A stretch of 64,000 bases of DNA, from NCBI GenBank assembly GCA_964557575.1, contig CAZLBC010000010.1, positions 1 to 64,000 on the forward strand. Direction: 5' to 3'. The DNA comes from CAZLBC01 sp964557575 (GTDB lineage: Bacteria; Planctomycetota; Phycisphaerae; SM23-33). Made by a program: the position numbers and the translations under genes. This document shows positions 51,590-60,185 of this stretch, piece after piece (within the stretch, counting starts at the first letter, position 1; each line of letters opens with the position of its first letter). A model generated the notes under the pieces. The model did not search any database and was not told the origin of the DNA. It saw nothing but the letters and a program-made list of their open reading frames with translations.

Positions 51590-51613
51590 AGGGCCTGCTG
51601 AACACGTCGGCCG
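51590..51613. repeat. 24-bp repeat, copy 1
   Basis: Starts AGGGCCTGCTGAACAC and continues to GGCCG. All 24 bases are identical to 59830-59853, 8.2 kb away. It lies in non-coding sequence after the toxin gene. Confidence 0.85.
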
Positions 51614-51660
51614 TCGGCGAGAAAGAGACACGTTTTTCGCACGTCGAGGAAGTCGAAGCA

Positions 51661-51681
51661 GGCGATTCTATACGAATCGCC
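51661..51681. repeat. GGCGATTC/GAATCGCC inverted repeat
   Basis: Perfect 8-bp arms (51661-51668 and 51674-51681) around TATAC. It is in the non-coding debris between the toxin gene and the Tat-signal remnant. It could be a regulator site or the end of a decayed element. Confidence 0.5.
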
Positions 51682-51828
51682 GATGGAGACTGACAATGAG
51701 GTGCGGTAAAATGTCCTTTCGCAGGCTCACCGCGAATTGTTCAGCAGCCCGTAAAATAACCGGCCGGAACGGCAATACCGGACACTGCCGGTTTCCGTAC
51801 CTGCCCGCTGCGCTGAAGGAGACGGCCA

Positions 51829-51938
51829 TGGAACGACGAGCATTTCTCAGGACATCGGGCGGCGCGGGCGGGGCGGGGGCGGTGCCGCATCGCATTCCGT
51901 TTCACGAAACCGGCAACAACGGTATTGCAGCATTGTGA
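51829..51938 (+). pseudogene. Tat signal peptide remnant of a lost exported enzyme
   Basis: AAGGAG and a 6-nt spacer precede an ATG encoding MERRAFLRTSGGAGGAGA, a good twin-arginine signal start. The frame then ends after 36 codons with no mature domain. Neighbouring sulfatase and hydrolase genes begin with similar Tat signals, so this is probably the start of a decayed or deleted gene of that kind. Confidence 0.5.
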
Positions 51939-51980
51939 ACACTGCCCTTGCATGACTCTCGAGCGGAAAGGACTGTTCTG

Positions 51981-53111
51981 ATGAAGCGCGGTCTCGCAAT
52001 CACGTTCCTTGCCACGGCGTTTGCCCTCTGCCCGCCGTCCGCGATATCCGCCGCCGCGGCCGGCACGCCGGACGCGATCGACGTTTTCGTCGGCGGCCGC
52101 GGCGGGTATCACACGTACCGGATCCCCGCGATCCTGGCCCGGGGCACACAAACCGTCCTGGCCTTCTGCGAAGGGCGGCGCAACGGCCCCGCCGACGACG
52201 GGGACATCGACCTGCTGCTCAGGCGGAGCGCCGACGGCGGCAACGCCTGGTTTGCCCCGCAGGTCGTCCACGCCGAGAAGGGGCCGGTGACGATCGGCAA
52301 CCCCTGCCCGCTGCCGGGCACACGGGAGGACACCGTCCACCTGCTCTTTACCCGGAACAACCGCCGGCTCTTCTACGCCCGCAGCGACGACGCCGGGCGC
52401 ACCTGGACACCGCCCGCCGAGCAGACCGCCGTCCTGAAGGGGTTCGACTACCCTCTGGTCCGGATCGGGACCGGCCCGGTCCACGGCATCCGCCTGGATT
52501 CCGGGCGCCTCGTGGCCCCGGTCTGGGTCTCCGACCGCCTCCGGAAAAACAAGAACAAGAATCCCACCAGGGACCGCTTTCGCTCGGGGATCATCTATTC
52601 CGACGACGCCGGATCGACCTGGAAGACCGGGGGCCTGGTCGCCCCCGCGATCAACCGGCTCAACGAGTGCACCGTCCTCCAGCGCCGGGACGGGTCGCTC
52701 CTGCTGAACATGCGGGCCCACGGCGCGGGGTTCCGGGCGACCGCCACCAGCGGCGACGGGGGGAAGACCTGGTCCCGGCCGGTCCTCGATCCGTCGCTGC
52801 CCTGCCCGACGTGCCAGGCGAGCATGATCCGCCTGGCCGGGCGGGAGGCCCTCTTCTGCAACCCGGCGGTCTCGAAAAAGGGCGGCTTCCATGCCCGCAG
52901 CCGCCGGAACCTGACCCTCCGCCTCAGCACCGACGACGGCAGGACCTGGTCCCGGGGGCGGACGATCCACGCGGGACCGGCCGGCTACGCGGACCTCGGC
53001 GTCACGGCGGACGGCACGATCCTCTGCCTGTTCGAAAACGGCACGAAGGTCTACCGCGAGAAGATTTCCCTGGCCGCGGTCGATCGGGCGTGGCTGGCGG
53101 ACGGCGATTAA
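51981..53111 (+). CDS. Exo-alpha-sialidase, family GH33-like
   Basis: 376 aa from the ATG at 51981 (AAAGGA upstream). A Sec signal covers about residues 1-27. YHTYRIPAI gives the arginine-triad RIP motif, and five Asp boxes follow (SADGGNAW, SDDAGRTW, SDDAGSTW, SGDGGKTW, STDDGRTW), typical of a six-bladed sialidase propeller. VLAFCEGRRNGPADDGDIDLLLRRS is the second catalytic block. It should release sialic acid from glycoconjugates. The sulfatase gene follows after 44 nt, probably in one operon. Confidence 0.87.
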   Translation: MKRGLAITFLATAFALCPPSAISAAAAGTPDAIDVFVGGRGGYHTYRIPAILARGTQTVLAFCEGRRNGPADDGDIDLLLRRSADGGNAWFAPQVVHAEKGPVTIGNPCPLPGTREDTVHLLFTRNNRRLFYARSDDAGRTWTPPAEQTAVLKGFDYPLVRIGTGPVHGIRLDSGRLVAPVWVSDRLRKNKNKNPTRDRFRSGIIYSDDAGSTWKTGGLVAPAINRLNECTVLQRRDGSLLLNMRAHGAGFRATATSGDGGKTWSRPVLDPSLPCPTCQASMIRLAGREALFCNPAVSKKGGFHARSRRNLTLRLSTDDGRTWSRGRTIHAGPAGYADLGVTADGTILCLFENGTKVYREKISLAAVDRAWLADGD

Positions 53112-53155
53112 TTGTGTATAACAACAGTGCGCCCGCACACCGACAGGAGCAGACC

Positions 53156-55126
53156 ATGAGCACCATTGACCGCAGGAACTTCCTCAGGACCGCCGCCGCC
53201 GGCCTCACGGCCGGCGCGGCCCGGGCGTCCGCCGCCGCGAGCGGCGACAGAAAGCCCAACTTCCTCTTCATACTCGTCGACGATCTCGGCTGGGCCGATC
53301 CCCGCTGCTTCGGCGGCGACTTCTACGACACGCCCAACATCGACCGTCTCTGCCGGGAGGGGATGAAGTTCACCGACGCGTACGCCGGCTCGCCGGTCTG
53401 CAGTCCCACCCGCATCAGCATCATGACCGGCAAGTATCCCGGCCGCATCGACCTGACCAACTGGCTCAGCGGGCACATCAAGAAGAAGCTCATCGGCGCT
53501 CCCTACATAAAGCGGATGCCCCTCGATGAGGTCACGGTCGCCGAGGCCCTCAAGGAGGCCGGATACGGGACCTTCTTCGCCGGCAAGTGGCACCTCGGGC
53601 CCGAGGGGTACTGGCCGGAGGACCAGGGCTTCGACATCAACAAGGGCGGCAACCACCGCGGCGGGCCCTACGGCGGCAAGAAGTACTTCTCCCCCTACGG
53701 CAATCCCCGCCTCGCTGACGGCCCGCCCGGCGAACACCTCCCCGACCGCCTGGCCGCGGAGACCGTGAAATACATCGAGGCCAACCGCGAGAAGCCCTTC
53801 CTGGCATACCTGTCGTTCTACTCGGTCCATACGCCGCTGATGGCCCGCACGGACCTGCGGCGAAAATACGAGCAGCGGCTCAAAAAAACAGGCCGCGAGG
53901 AGACGCGGTGGGGCCGCGAGGACGGGCGGAAGGTCCGGCATATTCAGAACCACGCGGTATACGCCGGGATGGTCGAGGCCATGGACCTGGCGGTCGGCAA
54001 GGTCCTCGACGCCCTCGACCGCCTCGGGGTCGCCGATGAGACGGTGGTGTTTTTCATGTCCGACAACGGCGGCCTCGCGACCCCGGGACCCACGAGCAAC
54101 CTCCCGCTGCGGGCGGGCAAAGGCTGGCTCTACGAGGGCGGCATTCGCGAGTCGATGATCGTCAGGTGGCCGGGCGTCACCAAACCCGGCACGGTCTGCC
54201 CCGAACCGGTGATCAGCACCGACTTCTACCCCACGATGCTCGCCATGGCGGGTCTGAAACCGCGGCCGTCCCAGCACGCCGACGGGGTGAGCCTCGTCCC
54301 GCTGCTGAAAGGCAAGAAGACGCTCGACCGTGCGGCGATTTACTTCCACTACCCCCACTACTCGCCCCAGGGGGGGACCCCCTCCAGCGCGGTCCGTGCC
54401 GGCAAGTGGAAGCTTATCGAGTTCTACGAGGACGGCCACGCGGAACTCTACAACCTCGCCGCGGACATCGGCGAGAAGCGGGACCTCGCCGAGACCGAGC
54501 ACGAAAAGGCGGCGGAACTCAAAAAGATGCTGGACGGCTGGAAAAAGGCGGTGGACGCCAAGCTGCCCCGGCCGAATCCCGCCCGCGCGGCGGGCCCGGA
54601 TCGCGCCGCGGGCCCGGACCGGTCCGGGGACTTCGACCGGGTCACCGGCGGCGACGTGACCGGCGCGGGCACGGCGTATCTGCTCAGCGGCAAGGGAACC
54701 GGCCTGGCGCTGCACAAGGCGAAAAAGCCGCTGTCGGGGACGGTAACGTTCACGTTCGACCTGACGCCCCGGGAGCAATCCCCGGCCAACGGTTTCCTGG
54801 TCTTCGGGGACGCTTCCCGGGACGCGGACCTGGTCAAGTGCGGTATCCTGGTCGGCGGCAACCTGGTCAGCATCTTCGAGGGCACCTACCCCCCCGACGA
54901 CAAGAGCGATGTCAACCTTGATCTCAAAAGCAACGCACGATACGGGCTGACGGTCACCGTCGACACCGCAAAGGCGACGGCCCGGCTGACGGTCAGGACG
55001 CCCGCCGGGAAGGAAAAGACCGTCGAGAAGAAGCTCACCGGCGCCCCGAAGGCGATAACCTGGTACGGGTATGAAGTCATCCGGACCGCCACCGCCTTCA
55101 CGCCGATCGCGGTTGAAGGGGGCTAG
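53156..55126 (+). CDS. Tat-exported type I sulfatase
   Basis: 656 aa from the ATG at 53156 with AGGAG upstream. DRRNFLRTAAAG is a Tat signal. KPNFLFILVDDLG begins the sulfatase domain, and CSPTR (Cys82-Arg86) is the C-x-P-x-R site converted to formylglycine, followed by GKWHLG and the metal-binding FMSDNGG. A maturase of the anSME type is required but not in the window. The last 170 residues form an additional beta domain (from about residue 485) resembling a laminin-like or CBM fold. It removes sulfate esters from polysaccharides and matches the neighbouring sialidase and lyase genes. Confidence 0.93.
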   Translation: MSTIDRRNFLRTAAAGLTAGAARASAAASGDRKPNFLFILVDDLGWADPRCFGGDFYDTPNIDRLCREGMKFTDAYAGSPVCSPTRISIMTGKYPGRIDLTNWLSGHIKKKLIGAPYIKRMPLDEVTVAEALKEAGYGTFFAGKWHLGPEGYWPEDQGFDINKGGNHRGGPYGGKKYFSPYGNPRLADGPPGEHLPDRLAAETVKYIEANREKPFLAYLSFYSVHTPLMARTDLRRKYEQRLKKTGREETRWGREDGRKVRHIQNHAVYAGMVEAMDLAVGKVLDALDRLGVADETVVFFMSDNGGLATPGPTSNLPLRAGKGWLYEGGIRESMIVRWPGVTKPGTVCPEPVISTDFYPTMLAMAGLKPRPSQHADGVSLVPLLKGKKTLDRAAIYFHYPHYSPQGGTPSSAVRAGKWKLIEFYEDGHAELYNLAADIGEKRDLAETEHEKAAELKKMLDGWKKAVDAKLPRPNPARAAGPDRAAGPDRSGDFDRVTGGDVTGAGTAYLLSGKGTGLALHKAKKPLSGTVTFTFDLTPREQSPANGFLVFGDASRDADLVKCGILVGGNLVSIFEGTYPPDDKSDVNLDLKSNARYGLTVTVDTAKATARLTVRTPAGKEKTVEKKLTGAPKAITWYGYEVIRTATAFTPIAVEGG

Positions 55127-55143
55127 GAGCGGCGGACTGACGA

Positions 55144-55306
55144 GAGCTGGTTTCATAACTTGCTTTGGTAGCGAAAGCGAGGTATTTTGTCGATCTGGCA
55201 AGGAACGGAAACGACGACATATTAAGGAAATATGTCGAGTTTTCGTGACGCCGCCAGACGGCAAAAGAGCCGCTTGTAGTCCAAATTGAAGTTATGAAAC
55301 CAGCTC
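55144..55306. mobile_element. 163-bp MITE, copy 1
   Basis: Perfect 18-bp terminal inverted repeats (GAGCTGGTTTCATAACTT and its complement) enclose 127 bp with no gene and an internal palindrome around GACATATT-AAGG-AAATATGTC. All 163 bp are identical to the copy at 58981. The flanking GA on each side is a likely 2-bp target duplication. It separates the sulfatase gene from the higB-like remnant. The mobilising transposase is not in the window. Confidence 0.92.
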
Positions 55307-55387
55307 GAGAAACGGGACCGGCACTGCTCATCACGAAACGGCAAAAACAATGCGTACAAGGTTGAAATCATTGACTGCCACCGAGGT
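55307..55387 (+). pseudogene. HigB toxin C-terminal remnant
   Basis: Directly after the MITE the sequence translates to NNAYKVEIIDCHRG near its end, resembling the AYDVxxxDYH tail of HigB (RelE-like) toxins. It lies just before the higA gene where HigB belongs and runs in frame into it without a stop. The catalytic N-terminal part is missing. Identification rests on about 15 residues and on position. Confidence 0.4.
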
Positions 55388-55393
55388 GACACC

Positions 55394-55690
55394 ATGAAAA
55401 AAATACCGCCCGTCCATCCCGGCGAAGTCCTGAATGAAGGGTTCCTCAAGCCGATGAATATCAGCCAGAACCGGCTCGGGCGCGGTCTGAATGTCTCCCC
55501 CGGGCGAATAAACGAAATCATTCACGGCAACAGACGCGTCACCGCGGACACGGCCCTGCGCCTCTCCGCATATTTCGGCAATGCCGCTTCGTTCCGGCTC
55601 GGTCTCCAGATGGACTACGACCTCGATATCGCGGAAGATACCCTCTCCAAAAAGATCAACAGCGAAGTGCATCGACTGGTCGGCGCATGA
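55394..55690 (+). CDS. higA: HigA-type antitoxin, orphan
   Basis: 98 aa. IPPVHPGEVLNEGFLKPMNIS and SPGRINEIIHGNRRVTADTALRLSAYFG are the signature of HigA-family helix-turn-helix antitoxins. An intact HigB toxin gene would be expected directly upstream; only a remnant is there beside a MITE. The protein may persist as a DNA-binding regulator. The following hydrolase gene begins 18 nt downstream. Confidence 0.9.
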   Translation: MKKIPPVHPGEVLNEGFLKPMNISQNRLGRGLNVSPGRINEIIHGNRRVTADTALRLSAYFGNAASFRLGLQMDYDLDIAEDTLSKKINSEVHRLVGA

Positions 55691-55708
55691 TGGATCCGGG
55701 AGGAAGAC

Positions 55709-56770
55709 ATGTCTATGAGACCCACGCGACGGGAATTCATGGAGACCGCGGCCCGCGCGGCCGGCGGTCTCGCTACGGGAGGTGCGGCTATGGCGACCAG
55801 TGCGTCCGGCGGTGAAGACCGGAAGAAACCGGCGCCCGACGATCTGCGCGGCAAACTGCTCGCGTGCCTCGGCGGCGACTGGCCGGAACCCGGCGACCTG
55901 AAACCGAAGGCTGACGGGAAACAACAGAAAGAGGGATACGCCCTGCACCGGGTCAGCTACGAGGCGGAACCCGGCGACCGCGTGCCGGCGATTCTCATCA
56001 TTCCCGACGGCGTGTCCGCCGCATCGCCCGCACCGGCCGTGGCGGTCTGGCACCAGCACAACGGCCAGTGGCATCTCGGCAAAAGCGAACCGGCCGGGCT
56101 CGACGGCAACCCGCAACACTTCACCGGCGTCGCCCTGGCGCGGGAGGGATACGTCGTCCTGTGCCCCGACACCCTCTGTTTCGAGGAGCGGCAGGACCCC
56201 GCCGGCCGCCTGAAGGGCGGGGCGTTCGAGCGGTTCGCGTTCCTCCGCGCCACCGTGGCCGGAAAGTGCATGGCGTGGAAAAACATCCTGGATATGCGCC
56301 GGGCGATCGACTACCTGGTCTCCCGCGACGAGGTCGACGGAAAGCACATCGGCTGCTACGGCCATTCCATGGGCTCGACGCACACCTGGCTCGTCGGCCC
56401 CTGGGAGCCGCGGTTGAAGGCCCTGGTCGGCAACTGCTGTTTGCCGACGTACGCCGCCATTCACCGGACGAAGATCCTCCACTGCTTCCCCAATTTCATC
56501 CCGGGCTTTTACCGGTACGGCGACACGCCCGACATCGCGGGCCTCACGGCGCCCCGCCGCCTCCACCTGAACTTCGGCGAGAAGGACGGCGGGTCGCCGA
56601 TCAGGGAAGTCCGCGAAGGAGTCAAGATGATCGCCGCGGCGTACGCGGCCGCGGGCGCGGCCGACCGGTTCAGTTTCTACATCGAGGAGGGCGCCGGGCA
56701 CGTCCTGTCGCCGGCGATGTGGGAGAAAACCCGCGCGGTGTTCGGGGAAACCTTCTCGCACACGGCTTGA
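55709..56770 (+). CDS. Tat-exported alpha/beta hydrolase (dienelactone/acetyl-xylan-esterase-like)
   Basis: 353 aa. TRREFMETAARAAGGLATGG is a Tat signal, and GGAGGA precedes the ATG. IGCYGHSMGSTHTW carries the nucleophile Ser, NFGEKDGG the likely acid, and EGAGHVLSP the His. The long insert between strands (HQHNGQWHLGKSEPAGLDG) fits the abhydrolase_7 group found in PVC glycan clusters. It probably deacetylates or de-esterifies polysaccharide. The lyase gene follows after 46 nt. Confidence 0.8.
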   Translation: MSMRPTRREFMETAARAAGGLATGGAAMATSASGGEDRKKPAPDDLRGKLLACLGGDWPEPGDLKPKADGKQQKEGYALHRVSYEAEPGDRVPAILIIPDGVSAASPAPAVAVWHQHNGQWHLGKSEPAGLDGNPQHFTGVALAREGYVVLCPDTLCFEERQDPAGRLKGGAFERFAFLRATVAGKCMAWKNILDMRRAIDYLVSRDEVDGKHIGCYGHSMGSTHTWLVGPWEPRLKALVGNCCLPTYAAIHRTKILHCFPNFIPGFYRYGDTPDIAGLTAPRRLHLNFGEKDGGSPIREVREGVKMIAAAYAAAGAADRFSFYIEEGAGHVLSPAMWEKTRAVFGETFSHTA

Positions 56771-56816
56771 TCGGCAATCAGCGCGGGCCGTACAATAGGG
56801 GGCGGGAGGACCTGCC

Positions 56817-58889
56817 ATGAAACACCGGGAAGAAGATACGAAATGCATCTCGGCGATCCGCACCGGCCGGCGGGCGGCCGTCCTGCTGGCGCTGGCGACC
56901 GGCGCCGCGGCGGCGGCCGCGGCACCGGAAGCGAACCCCTTCGACGCCCCCGTCCTGGACGTCCGGCCGCGGGTGTTTATCCGCCGGGGCGACTTCGCGG
57001 GCCTGACGGTCGCGAAGCTGCGCGCGGCCGCCGGCACCGCCGAATTCACGGCGGTCCGGGGCAAGTGGCGCCGGCGGCCCCCGGGGCGGGCGATCGAGTG
57101 GCTGCTTGACGGCGACCGGGCCGACCTGCAGGCGGCGATCGCCGGCCTGAAACGGATGAAGGCCTCGTCGGGCTCCTGGAGCGGCCGCGGCCTGAGCCTG
57201 ATCAAGCTGGCGGCGCTGTTCGACTGGCTCTACCCGGAGCTGGACCCGGCGACGCGGAAGGCCGTCGCGGCGCGGATCGAACAGGCGGCGGACGCGGCCG
57301 CGGACCACATCAAACGGGGACGGGCACCCTACTTCTACTCGCGAACGCCCGGCGCCCTGGCGGGAGTTACCATCGCGGGCATCGCCCTGAAGGGCGTCAG
57401 CCCAAAGGCCGACGGCTACCTTGCCCTGTTCCGGCAGTGGGGCGTGAAGGACTACTTCAAGGCCTACGCGTGGGTCGACGGCGCGGCCACCGGCGCCAGC
57501 TACACGATGTACTACACCTACGTGGACCTGCCGGCCGTGTGCGCGGCCTGGTGGTCGGCCACGGGCCGGAATCCCGCGGCATGGATCCGGGCGAACCAGG
57601 GCGGCTGGCTGGACGGGATCGTCCGCTTCTGCCTCTGGTCGATGCGGCCGGGCTTCGCCTTCACCGACATCAACGACCTGTACCGCGGCATCTGGGATTC
57701 GCACGACCAGTTCTGCCAGGGCCTCGACATGGCCTCCTGCGTCACCCGCAGCGGGCACGGGCGGGCGTGGGCGATACGGTGGCTGGGGCGGTTCGGCCCG
57801 GCCCTGTACCACACCGAGTACGCGCACAACTTCATCTTTCGGGATCCGACCCTCGAACCGGCCGACCTGACCGCCCTGCCGCGCGCCGCGCTGTTCGGGC
57901 GGGACAGTTGCGGCTACGGCTTTTTCCGCAGCGCCTGGCCGGCGCCGGGCGCGCCGGACACCGCCACGCACGTGTTCTTCCGCGCCGGGGACCCGATGAA
58001 CGTCCACGGCGGCGTCGCGGCCGGGGAGTTCCAGGTGTTCCGCCATGCGCCGCTCGCCGCCCGCAGCGGGAAGTACGGCTCGTACGACTCGAAGCCCGAC
58101 CGGTACCACCGCAACTGCATCTCGACCAACGTGGTCCTCATGACCGACCCGGCCGACCCGAACGACCGGGGCGACCAGAACACCCGCCGGGGGCTGAAGA
58201 CCGACCACCGGACCTGGGACCAGTGGCTGGCCATTCGCGAGAAGTGCGGGCACGACGTGGCGACAATCACGGCATGGAAAGCGGAGCCCGGCGCGTCCCG
58301 GTGCCGGGCCGACCTGACGGCGGCGAACCCGCCGTCAACATGTCGGCGATGGATTCGCGAGCTGGTCTGGCTGGCCGACCGCCACCTCGTCGTCCTGGAC
58401 ATCGTCGAAACCGCGAAACCCGGCATCCGCCGCCGGTGGCAGCTCCACTGCCCGACGAAACCCGCGGTCGGCGACCGCATGGTCACCGTCACCAACGAGG
58501 CGCCGGACAAGCCGTGGGCCGAGCCGAAGCTCAAGCCCGAAACGCGCCGCGCGCGGCTGTTTTGCCGGACGCTGGCGCCGCGGGAGTACACGGTCCTGCT
58601 GCACGCGGACAACACGGCCCGCGCCTTCAACGCGGCCGGCCGGCCGGAAGACGAGGCGGCGGGCAACCCCTACCACCTGAAACACGGCACGAACGTCGTG
58701 CAGATCGACCCGGGCACCGAGACCGACCGCACGGTTTTCCTGCACGTCCTGACCGCGGTGGATGCCGCCGGGGCCCGGCCGCCCGCGGCGTCGGTCCGCC
58801 TTCTCGAGGCCGGGCGGGTTGAACTAACCGTCGGCGACGCACAGACGGTCCTGGCGGTGCCGGCGTGGTGGAAGCCGGACGAGCCTTGA
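56817..58889 (+). CDS. Heparinase II/III-like polysaccharide lyase
   Basis: 690 aa. The N-terminus has a delayed hydrophobic signal (residues 19-36), so export is likely though the start could be internal. The alpha toroid spans about 55-330 with LSLIKLAALFDWLYPELDP and ASYTMYYTYVDLPAV; the beta half has RAGDPMNVHGGVAAGEFQVFR with a His at the position used by heparinase II-type enzymes. It is only distantly similar to the lyase gene at 21957. Expected to cleave uronate-containing chains. GGGAGG precedes the ATG. Confidence 0.72.
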   Translation: MKHREEDTKCISAIRTGRRAAVLLALATGAAAAAAAPEANPFDAPVLDVRPRVFIRRGDFAGLTVAKLRAAAGTAEFTAVRGKWRRRPPGRAIEWLLDGDRADLQAAIAGLKRMKASSGSWSGRGLSLIKLAALFDWLYPELDPATRKAVAARIEQAADAAADHIKRGRAPYFYSRTPGALAGVTIAGIALKGVSPKADGYLALFRQWGVKDYFKAYAWVDGAATGASYTMYYTYVDLPAVCAAWWSATGRNPAAWIRANQGGWLDGIVRFCLWSMRPGFAFTDINDLYRGIWDSHDQFCQGLDMASCVTRSGHGRAWAIRWLGRFGPALYHTEYAHNFIFRDPTLEPADLTALPRAALFGRDSCGYGFFRSAWPAPGAPDTATHVFFRAGDPMNVHGGVAAGEFQVFRHAPLAARSGKYGSYDSKPDRYHRNCISTNVVLMTDPADPNDRGDQNTRRGLKTDHRTWDQWLAIREKCGHDVATITAWKAEPGASRCRADLTAANPPSTCRRWIRELVWLADRHLVVLDIVETAKPGIRRRWQLHCPTKPAVGDRMVTVTNEAPDKPWAEPKLKPETRRARLFCRTLAPREYTVLLHADNTARAFNAAGRPEDEAAGNPYHLKHGTNVVQIDPGTETDRTVFLHVLTAVDAAGARPPAASVRLLEAGRVELTVGDAQTVLAVPAWWKPDEP

Positions 58890-58980
58890 TCGGCGGTTAT
58901 CAGGGAGGTAACAATGAGATCCATTTTTTCCACGAGCGTTCTTTTGTCATCCGCCGCGGCATTCGGGGCGGAAATTCCGA

Positions 58981-59143
58981 GAGCTGGTTTCATAACTTGC
59001 TTTGGTAGCGAAAGCGAGGTATTTTGTCGATCTGGCAAGGAACGGAAACGACGACATATTAAGGAAATATGTCGAGTTTTCGTGACGCCGCCAGACGGCA
59101 AAAGAGCCGCTTGTAGTCCAAATTGAAGTTATGAAACCAGCTC
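58981..59143. mobile_element. 163-bp MITE, copy 2
   Basis: Base-for-base identical to the copy at 55144, with the same 18-bp perfect terminal inverted repeats. The flanks CCGA and GAAGG show a GA duplication. It interrupts the SASA esterase gene right after its signal peptide. Confidence 0.95.
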
Positions 59144-59829
59144 GAAGGAAAAACTGCACGTCTATCTGCTGATCGGTCAGTCCAACATGGCCGGCAGGGC
59201 CCCGTACGCGGGAAAGGAGCAGGAGCCGATTCCCCGGTGCCTGCTGTTAAACGACAAAAACCGGTGGGAACCGGCGAAGAACCCGCTGAACCGTTACTCG
59301 ACGATTCGCAAGGGCCTGGGGATGCAGAAGATGAATCCGGGCTACGGTTTCGCGATCACGATGCTTCAGGCCGAAAAGGGCATCACGCTCGGACTGGTGG
59401 TCAACGCCAAAGGCGGCACGAGCATTACACGGTGGCAAAAAGGAGGGACCTTTTTCAACGACGCGGTAAAACGTGCGCGTATCGCGAAAAAGACGGGCGT
59501 GCTCAAGGGGATACTGTGGCACCAGGGAGAATCCGACGCGAAGGACACGGCCTATCTCGAGAAGCTCACAAAATTGATAGCCGATCTGAGGGAGGCACTC
59601 GGTGAGCCGGACCTGCCCTTCGTCGCGGGGCAGGTCATGAACGTGCCGAACATAAACACCCAGGTGGCGAGACTGCCGAAAGAGGTCAAATACACCGGCT
59701 ATGCGTCATCGAAGGGCCTGAAAACCATGGATCGCTGGCATTTCGACGCGCCGAGCATGAAGATACTCGGCCGGCGGTACGCCAGGACGATGCTGGACAT
59801 TCAGAAAAAGCTGAAATCAGCGCGTCAAC

Positions 59830-59853
59830 AGGGCCTGCTGAACACGTCGGCCG
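59830..59853. repeat. 24-bp repeat, copy 2
   Basis: Identical to 51590-51613. Here it lies inside the 3' end of the SASA reading frame, which becomes atypical from this point on. Confidence 0.85.
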
Positions 59854-60012
59854 AAACGGCCGTTGCGCCCGCAGCCCTGGTTATATTGCGCTTACCTTAC
59901 GGTGGTAACGGGAAGTGCGATTGAAATGTCGGCCGGTTGCGGTGAGGGAATTGCCGCCTTATGCAATACAGCGTTCCGTACCGTGCGTGAGAACACCATC
60001 GCTCCCGGTAAC

Positions 60013-60049
60013 CGGAAAAGCGCGTGCGCATGGAAAGCGCACGCTTTTC
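60013..60049 (+). terminator. Hairpin terminator before GH95
   Basis: GGAAAAGCGCGTGCGC pairs with GCGCACGCTTTTC with a one-base bulge; A-tract on the left and T-tract on the right make it suitable for both directions. It separates the SASA remnant from the fucosidase gene. Confidence 0.6.
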
Positions 60050-60185
60050 ATTCACCTCAGCGACTTTTCGTCCGCGAATTCTTCCTGGCGAGCAAGTAAC
60101 CCTTGAACAGGCCGGCGGCGGGCTTTACGTTAGTTTAAAGACGTACCATCCATTGCTCCTGTTATTTTTCGAAAGGACCTTCACC

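Larger units (their letters stand above)
58914..59924 (+). pseudogene. SASA-family carbohydrate esterase gene split by a MITE
   Basis: The ATG at 58914 (GGGAGG upstream) encodes a signal peptide (MRSIFSTSVLLSSAAAFGAE) and then runs into the MITE and stops at 59126. The mature part resumes at 59145: KEKLHVYLLIGQSNMAG with the SGNH GQSN motif, GWHQGES-like LWHQGESDAK, and a C-terminal SGNH half. Removing the element with one GA restores one open frame (AEIPKEKLHVYLL). The last 30 residues, beyond the 24-bp repeat at 59830, look foreign. Intact relatives are sialate or acetyl-xylan esterases. Confidence 0.85.

Noticed and set aside
55071..55334. Short frames in both directions across the MITE (also at 58914-59159)
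   Set aside because: They are identical in both MITE copies because the element is identical, and they lack protein-like features. They are not counted as genes, apart from the broken SASA start.
53108..57205. Minus-strand frames of 718 and 624 codons (53108-55264, 55331-57205)
   Set aside because: Antisense to the sulfatase, HigA, hydrolase and lyase genes; both also run through or beside MITE sequence, which confirms they are not genes.
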